Below the pieces are notes generated by a model. It saw only the letters and a list, made by a program, of their open reading frames with translations, was not told the DNA's origin and searched no databases. The position numbers and the translations under genes were made by a program. Source: Conchocele bisecta (taxonomy: Eukaryota; Mollusca; Bivalvia; Lucinida; Thyasiridae). From it: a stretch of DNA of 64,000 nt. Positions 57,420 through 64,000 of the stretch are shown here, piece after piece. Position 1 is the stretch's first letter. Each line of letters begins with the position of its first letter. The stretch covers positions 107,215,370 to 107,279,369 of the forward strand of contig CM055266.1 in assembly GCA_029237695.1 (NCBI GenBank). The letters run 5' to 3'.

Positions 57420-57595
57420 ATTTGGTTTATTGGTATTTAACGGCCTATCAACAGCTAAGGTCATTTAATGCCGGGCCAACAGGTTCGATCCCGAATTTAA
57501 CCAGCTGCATTGGGAGGAAAGGGATCCCAAATAAGTACGGAATATTTACATCGAAATAAATATATATTAATCCCTGAAATTCGAACAGTGGAAAA
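57420..57595 (-). mobile_element. SINE-like repeat, truncated reverse copy
   Basis: 'ttggtatttaacggcctatc', 'gccgggccaacaggttcgat', 'gctgcattgggaggaaa' and 'tccctgaaattcgaa', after which the match ends. Confidence 0.65.
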
Positions 57596-57764
57596 CTGTA
57601 GGACTAGTTCGATGTACAAGACAGTTTATGGACGGACAGATGGCGCCACAACATAATATGTCCTGTTTTTCAAACGGGCGTATAAAAAGGAGTACAAAAG
57701 AGCTCATCTGAACTTTAACCACACACAACACAAATCCAGCTCCCTGGTTTGAAGGTCTCACAGC

Positions 57765-58440
57765 AGAGGTTATTTGACCTTGAACTTGGGACAATGGCAG
57801 CACGTCTAGGTGGGGAATGAAGATATGAATTCTGGGTAATATGCAGATAAAGTTTGAAGCAAATCGTTCATAAAGTAAAGAAGTTACAGGAGAACGGAGG
57901 AACGTGCACACACCTACTGGACTGAAACTTCAAAGGTATTTGACCTCGACCTTGGGCATTGGGAGAGCATGTGTGGGGTAGGGAATGTAAATATGGTTGT
58001 TAATAAACATGCACATGAAGTTTCAAGCCAATTTGTTACACAGTAAAGACGTTATAGGAGAATGAAGAAACGCGCTTTCATATACTGGACCCAAATTAAA
58101 AAAATTATTTGCCTTTGGGCATGTGGAAAACATGGGTGGGGTGGGGTACCAAACTATGGATAATGATAGTAAACATGCACAGTAAAGAAGTTATTAGAGA
58201 ATGGAGAAACGTGTACGCATCTGCTGGACGCAAATTTCTAGTAATTTGACCTTGACCTTGGGCATAGGGGTGCATGGGTGGGGCGGGGAATGAACATATG
58301 GATAATAGACATGCACATGAAGTTTCAAGCCAATCGGTCATACGGTAAGAAAGTCATAGCATAATGGAAAATGTGATGGATGGACAGACGGACGACTTTT
58401 GCATCCCTATATCCCATTTTCGTTACGCGACGGGATATAA
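57765..58440 (-). repeat. Tandem array of ~175-bp units with 'tgaccttgaccttgggcat'
   Basis: Units begin at about 57775, 57950, 58110 and 58246. Each has 'gggcat', 'ggtggggaatgaa', 'catgcacatgaagtttcaag' and 'ggagaa.gaagaaacg'. The sequences are diverged. Confidence 0.7.
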
Positions 58441-59146
58441 CTTTAACACGGACACAATGGCGTCAATGTAATCACTACTACAAGCTCTCTGCAAGCAGGC
58501 TTGCACATTAATGGTGTGTTTAACATACTGGGCCTGAATTAAAGATTATAAACTTTTCTGAGCACATAAGCCTTAATGCATGACGAATCAAAACGCCGTC
58601 TACATGTTATATAATCTTACTGTTGGACACACCTGAAATCAAATTCAGTCAACCAATCAACATGCTTGCTCATGTTTATTCTCAGTTTATTTTGACTTAC
58701 TCAGTAAGTTTTATAATCATGATTGAAATACTAATTGACTAATAACAATGAAAATGGCATACATCAGTTTAGTTCATGTATTCATTCATACTGTGGACAA
58801 ATTACACAATTATTTGATATTCCATCTAAATGATATACAATGATTCGACTGTACACGTGCATGCATCACTTAACCGAATACATTTGCAATTCTAAGCTTA
58901 TTATAATATATGTTTGTTGTGGAAACTACTTTTTCATAAACTGAAACCTTAATGCACTGAATCGACCCAGATCAAAACGTAGAAATCCACTCTTCTGTTT
59001 TAACCCTGCTAACATGTAAAATTATGTGGCAACATGCACCACCACCATGTTTACATCAGTCACATGAGCAACATACTAAAGACATTTTTGAATTACAAAT
59101 ATTCATGAAAATGATGTCAACAAGCCTGTAAAATGTTTGTATATTT
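58441..59146. other. No gene recognised
   Basis: AT-rich; 'catgcacatg'- and 'ttaatgcatga'-like words recur but no defined repeat. Confidence 0.3.
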
Positions 59147-59365
59147 CACTGGAGAAATGCAGGCTTATGATATTTGTGGCCAGTACCTCATGATCTGCTA
59201 GCACACTTCTGCAGCATGTTTAGGATTTATACTGTTTATTTGGAGCATGGTGGGTGTTTTGCTGACTAAATGGCGAATAGCGCATGTATTCTTGATCAGA
59301 CAAATGTGCATGCTGGTATGTGCCGACACTGAATACAAATGTCCAAAGCTTCATTTCTCCAACCA
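59147..59365. mobile_element. Palindromic repeat family P, diverged copy
   Basis: 'cactggagaaatgcaggctt' at the left end and 'aagcttcatttctccaacca' at the right end, with 'gtggccagtacc' and 'gatcag' inside. Confidence 0.5.
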
Positions 59366-59682
59366 TATTCACTCTGAACTGTTAACGGCACTCAAAAGAT
59401 ATGCTGTGACCTTTTTCGCTATTCTGAGTGAAATTTATTTGCAGTACATCAAGAGACAAACTGCATAATGAATAGCTGCAGTGACTTCAAAATGTCATAT
59501 ACATAGAGAAACACACCAGAATTTGGGAGCATTCTAAATTCAGCACTAACAATGGAGTTACACTTGGTGCATCTTTTAACCAGTCACAATAATATGTCAT
59601 GACAGGAAAAGCATGTATAAGGAATATATATGCACCTGGATTTTTAATTCATCAGACAAGAAGAGTGCCGAACGTCACTCAC

Positions 59683-60205
59683 CTTGACGTGATAAACATG
59701 TAAGCCAAATTTAGTTACGATCCGTCAAGTAGAACTCGACGTATTGCGTGGACAAGGATACAGAGTGCGAAAATTAAAAATGGCTGCCAAGGGGAGATAA
59801 GTATCGGAAATTTTCAAAATCAATAGGCTTCTTTGTCTTGTCATGATAAACATGTATGCCGAATTTGGTTATGATCGGTCAAGTAGAACTTCAGTTATTG
59901 CGTGAACAAGGATACAGAGTGCGAAAATTAAAAATGGCTGCCAAGGGGAGATAAGTATCGGACATTTTTCCAAATCAATAGACTTCTTTGTCTTGCCATG
60001 ATAAACATGTGTGCCGCATTTGGTTTCGATCGGTGAAGTAGAACTTTAGTTATTGCGTGGACAAGGATACAGAGTGCGAACAATAAAAATGGCCGTCAAG
60101 GGGAGATAGGTATTCAGAAAGTTTTGAAAATCAATATGCTTCTTGATAAACATGTATACTAAATTTCGTTACAATCCGTCAAGTATAACTAGTTATTGCG
60201 TGGAC
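59683..60205 (+). repeat. Tandem array of ~157-bp units
   Basis: Four units at about 59690, 59845, 60000 and 60144 with 'gataaacatgta', 'aagtagaact', 'gtggacaaggatacagagtg' and 'aaaatggctgccaagggga'. The last unit is shortened and leads into the microsatellite. Confidence 0.85.
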
Positions 60206-60212
60206 AAGCTGT

Positions 60213-60268
60213 GCCCGCCCGCCCGCCCGCCCGCCCGCCCGCCCGCCCGCCCGCCCGCCCGCCCGCCC
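60213..60268. repeat. (GCCC)n microsatellite
   Basis: About fourteen uninterrupted tetranucleotides. Confidence 0.95.
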
Positions 60269-60844
60269 GTACAATATGAATACATAACGGGCGTATACAA
60301 ATCAATCAAATTTTGACATTTTGACCATTTCATTCCATTGCTATAACATTATTTTGAAATTTTACGTCCGGCTAAGGCTCGCATGAATTAAATTACTGAA
60401 TATAATCCCCACCTGCCCCTTAAAAATAATGTCAGATTAATATTTTATTTATATATATTTGAGGAAAAATCATTAATTGTCGTTTTTTACAACACTTAAA
60501 AACAAGAAAATGTGGCCTGTCGGCACACGAATGCCCCCGGTGGCAGATTAGCAGAAACTGTGGCAAAAGTTAATTTACCAAAACTGATAAGTATTCATAA
60601 ACACAGGTGTGAAGGTCAAAATGTGAAGGTCACATTCAGGGCAGCATAGATGAGTGACATTTGTGACATTTGTTGCACATGTCTTGTGTAAACTCCGGTA
60701 AAATAAATAATGTGTGAAAAAGTTCAAAGTTGTGAAGGTCAGTGTCATATTAAGGACAACATGGATGCGTGGCATTTGTCCACAAGTGTGACCCATCAAG
60801 GGATAAAGAAGTTATGACATAATTGAGAAACTCCTGCGAACTTG

Positions 60845-61355
60845 TTAAAGGTACATGCCCACTCAGTAGGCACAAAATGTTACTTACATCAGAGACATCA
60901 TCTGACACATTTTCTGGCAAAATAAACATTAATTCACCATTATTCCACGTACTGATTGGCATTATTATACATTTTATATTAGCCGTAAATTTACACACTG
61001 ATATTATGGGCGATAACCGTGTTTCCTTAAAATGTTAACGGACATGACTATTTATTCTCTGTATTTATTTTTTGATGTGCAATGATCATACTTGCTAAAC
61101 TGTTGAAAATATAATTTGTTCAGGTGACGCATTTAATTAGTATAAATAATTAAAAAATATCATGCCTCATTTGCATATGAAAATAGCCTGATACCACCGC
61201 GCGTCACTATCAGTAAAATAAATATTACTAATTGATGATATCTGTATAGCGGGCACTTGTAATTTTTATAACTGGTGGAATAGTGACACAATTATACACT
61301 TATCTAATTCCTATAAAGAACCGTTTGTGCCTACTGCGTGGGCATGTACCTTTAA
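60845..61355 (+). mobile_element. TTAA-type MITE, complete copy 2
   Basis: TTAA at 60845-60848 and 61352-61355 encloses inverted ends 'aggtacatgcccactcagta' and 'tactgcgtgggcatgtacct'. 511 bp, no coding. The interior is shared with the 19.3- and 63.1-kb copies, including 'gcctgataccaccgcgcgtc'. Confidence 0.85.
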
Positions 61356-61980
61356 TGTGTGAAAAAGTTCAAAGTTGTGAAGGTCAACAGGTCATGGTCA
61401 CATTAAGGGCAGCATGGATGTGTGGCATTTGTCCGCACGTATGATGTGTTGAAATATTTAAGTAAATCAATGAATATAGAAGTTATGATGAAACTATACT
61501 TCATTCACTGTTGTCACTTGTTGCTGTATGAAGTTGTTGAAGCCTATGAAGTTGTTTTGACTGCATAGATATTATGGATCATGTAAATGACTGGCAATAG
61601 GTTTGGTGGATCCCAGTCTTATTTAGTTAATTGTCTATTTCTGCTATGACGATGTCTTGCTTCAGTTGTTGGTTGTGGTACAGGTGGGAAAGTTCTTCTG
61701 CTGGAACGAATTGGTGCTAAACTTCCAATAACCAGAGTTGCTTTCATCGAGCTCTCCTGTAATAATAACAGAGTATTTGCTATAGAAGAGAAATACCATC
61801 AGATTGCAGTCACAAGTGTTTCCAAAATGTTTCAGAACTGTATTCCTAGGCATTGTGAATGGGCTGGAGCCCTTTAATTTTATGAGAAAAAAAAACCGTA
61901 TGCTATGCGAAAAAGTTGGGGGAAATGTGAACAGACCATGGACATGCATCTCTTTATGATTCCATATGGGCATATAATGT
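61356..61980. other. Non-coding; begins with a repeat of the segment left of the MITE
   Basis: 'tgtgtgaaaaagttcaaagt' followed by 'tgtgaaggtca' and 'gcatggatgtgtggcatttg' repeats 60708-60790, so the MITE lies between two tandem copies of a short dispersed repeat. Confidence 0.5.
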
Positions 61981-61982
61981 AA

Positions 61983-62094
61983 TAGTTATAGTTCACATAT
62001 TGAATTTTTAATAAATTAATTTCGAGCGAGCGCTAGCAAGCAAAAAAGTTGTTTATTAAAAATTAAATATGTGAACTATAACTTACTTATTGTT
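61983..62094. repeat. Long hairpin with ~32-bp stem
   Basis: 'agttatagttcacatattga' with 'atttttaataaa' pairs with 'tttattaaaaatt' and 'aaatatgtgaactataact'. The loop contains 'cgagcgagcgctagcaag'. Possibly the ends of a very short MITE. Confidence 0.75.
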
Positions 62095-62558
62095 TACCCA
62101 GCCCACTGCGAAGCGAAGCCCCTAAACATGATTTTGAATAATTATATACTAGTATGTGATTGGCGGTGCAACACAAAGTGAGCATGTGTGTGGGCAGTAA
62201 TATGTTTTGCGTATTGTGAACTGATGACAACAAGGCATAAAATCAGTTCTAAATATAGCGCTGAACATTTAATGATTCATTTAATACATTTTGGCGAAAA
62301 TGTCGCAATATGCAATTAATTGAGACGAAATGCAATTCTTTCATTGGTCGAGAAACTAGGGTAAACAATAAATACATATAATGGTTATTTATCATATGAG
62401 CACAAACAAAACAAGAAAATGTGGTCTGTCGGCATGAATGCCCCCGATGTCAGATTGGATAAGTCTGGCAAACTTCTTAACCGAAATAGAAAAGTGTTTA
62501 AGCAGAGTTGTGAAGGTCAAAAGGTCAAGGTCAGATTCAGGCCAGCATGGAGTGTTGA

Positions 62559-62840
62559 TGTTTGTTTGTTTATTAATATTTAACGTCCTATCAACAGGTA
62601 AGGTCATGTAAGGCCGGGCAAACGGGTTCAATCCCGTTTTAACCTGCTGCATTGGGAGGGAAATCCCAAAATCAGAACAGAATATTTGCATTGAGAAAAA
62701 ACACATTCAGCCCTGAATTTAGAATAATCTGATCTGGTGCCAAAGACGTATGTGAGGGCCAAACCAGGTCTGCAGTCAGAATTCCAGTAAGGATGAATAT
62801 TGATGGTTGAATTACCCGTCGCGTGCTCCAAACCAACCAC
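62559..62840 (-). mobile_element. SINE-like repeat with 14-bp target duplication
   Basis: The direct repeat 'gcatggagtgttga' at 62545-62558 and 62841-62854 bounds the insert exactly. Read on the minus strand the insert ends in 'ttaataaacaaacaaaca', a SINE-like tail; internal 'gggttcaatccc' (on the + strand) resembles a tRNA T-arm. It gives the full length of the family, 282 bp in this copy. The host sequence is a dispersed repeat shared with 60.5 kb ('gtcggca', 'gaatgcccccg'). Confidence 0.85.
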
Positions 62841-63141
62841 GCATGGAGTGTTGAATTTGTGCACAATGATGTAATGCAATATTAAAATAATCCTATAAGA
62901 GCTACATGTATAACAGCATTGAGAAACTCTGGCAAACTTTTAATATTAACAACTATAAAATGTGGCATAGGACACGGATGCCCCATATATCGCGTTGATA
63001 ATAAACGAGGCAATGTGAAATTCTATTATTACGGTTTCAAAAGTTTTACAAGTTACAAGGCCAAATTATAAGTCGAAAAGGGAGAGGTTATGCATCATAA
63101 TGAAGCAACACACCAAGTTTCAAGTCTGTAGCTAGTACAGT

Positions 63142-63652
63142 TTCAAGGTACATGCCCGTTCAGTAGGCACAAAATGTTCTTTATATCAGAGAAATCACCT
63201 GATACATTTTCTGTAAAATATACATTCATTCATAACTATCTCACGAATTGATTGGCAATATTATACATTTTATATGTGATGTAAATTTTCACACTGATAT
63301 CAAGGGCGATAACCGTGTGTCCTTAAAATGTTAACGGACATTACTATCTATGCTCTGTATTTATTTTTTGATGTGCAATGATCATATTTTATAATCTGTG
63401 GAAAATATGATTTTTTCAGACGACGCATTTAATTAGTATATTAAATAATAAAACAGATCATGCCTCATTTGTATGTGAACATAGACTGATACCACCACGA
63501 GTCACGATCAGTAAAATAAATATTACTACCAGTAAATGATTATATCTCTATAGTGGGCACTCGTCATTTTAGAGAACTGGTAGAATACTGACACACTGAT
63601 TTAATTTCTATAAAGAACATTGTGTGCCTACTGAGTGGGCATGTAGCTTTAA
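63142..63652 (+). mobile_element. TTAA-type MITE, copy 3
   Basis: The left target is mutated (TTCA at 63142-63145) and the right TTAA is at 63649-63652. Ends 'aggtacatgcccgttcagta' and 'tactgagtgggcatgtagct'. The tandem repeat into which it inserted has an empty site at about 63972 ('cgatttaaaagtttt'). Confidence 0.85.
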
Positions 63653-64000
63653 AACATTTATGAGTTGCAATGCAAAATTGAGAAATTCTAAGCAAACAAA
63701 TGGGAGATAATCCATGACCTGGGGGTCGAAGCAAAAATTGAAATAAGCTTTGCACATCTACTCATCATAAGGAAGATACATGCCAAGTTTCAGGTCTGTA
63801 GCTAGTATGTATAAAAGTTTTACGAGTTATAATGCAAAATTGTGAAATTCTAAGCAAAACAAGTGGGAGATAATCCATGACGCGGGGGTCGAATAAAAAA
63901 TTGAAATAAGCTTTGCACATCTACTCATCATAAAGAAACTGCATACCAAGTTTCAGGTCTGTAGCTATTACGATTTAAAAGTTTTACGAGTTACAATGCA
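63653..64000 (+). repeat. Tandem array of ~176-bp units, running off the window
   Basis: Units with 'agtttcaggtctgtagcta', 'gttttacgagttataatgca', 'gggagataatccatgac' and 'ttgaaataagctttgcacat' at about 63110 (before the MITE), 63785 and 63950. Confidence 0.85.

Overview
The window looks like repeat-dominated nuclear DNA from a marine invertebrate, most likely a bivalve mollusc. The reasons are AT-rich sequence with very short open frames, intron-like splice signals, many families of inverted-repeat elements and SINE-like repeats whose short landmarks (for example 'aacggcctatcaacag' and 'ttgaccttgacc') I associate with bivalve assemblies, and a Maverick/Polinton relic. The species assignment is inference. 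I see no rRNA gene, intact tRNA gene, CRISPR array or bacterial-style operon. Layout, 0-24 kb. An 863-bp foldback element (831-1693) with a 6-bp target duplication sits in an old reverse copy of a repeat that recurs at 20.2 and 22.5 kb. From 4.05 to 17.96 kb runs a 48-bp satellite that has been split by a 7.2-kb terminal-inverted-repeat element (about 4284-11503). That element carries a decayed transposase-like gene, which I recognise as resembling Academ-type transposases with a PIN/XPG-like C-terminal nuclease. The gene is itself split by a 3.1-kb long-inverted-repeat element (5212-8355), whose interior holds a fragment of a related gene and a SINE. The satellite ends at 17.96 kb in a consensus splice donor whose phase matches a transmembrane terminal exon at 18166-18311. 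Next come an inverted-repeat element (18449-18997), a TTAA-type MITE (19342-24280) and, inside the last bases of that MITE, a 4.4-kb non-coding element (19835-24270) with GTAC target duplication, built largely of two 2-kb direct repeats that each contain a tRNA-Ser-like module. Layout, 25-31 kb. A decayed Maverick/Polinton-like element lies entirely on the + strand: integrase, penton-like protein, basic core-like protein, major capsid protein, adenain-like protease, packaging ATPase and two small ORFs. All are broken by stops, frameshifts or lost catalytic residues, and no DNA polymerase B is visible. Layout, 31-64 kb. Fragments of a Gypsy pol gene (33.5-34.1 kb) and of a LINE (35.8-36.2 kb, minus) are scattered among SINEs, five copies in total of the TTAA MITE, a Tigger/pogo-like element (38952-39692), palindromic repeats, short tandem arrays and microsatellites. 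Three candidate host coding pieces on the + strand encode a transmembrane segment with a short tail (18166-18311, 38257-38462 after a Thr/Ser/Pro repeat, and 40153-40364); one further exon candidate (41362-41559) ends in a perfect donor. How it works together: most of the content is a stack of mobile elements that inserted into one another, so the insertion order can be read from which element interrupts which. Only the terminal exons look like possible host gene pieces, and they are too few to name a gene.
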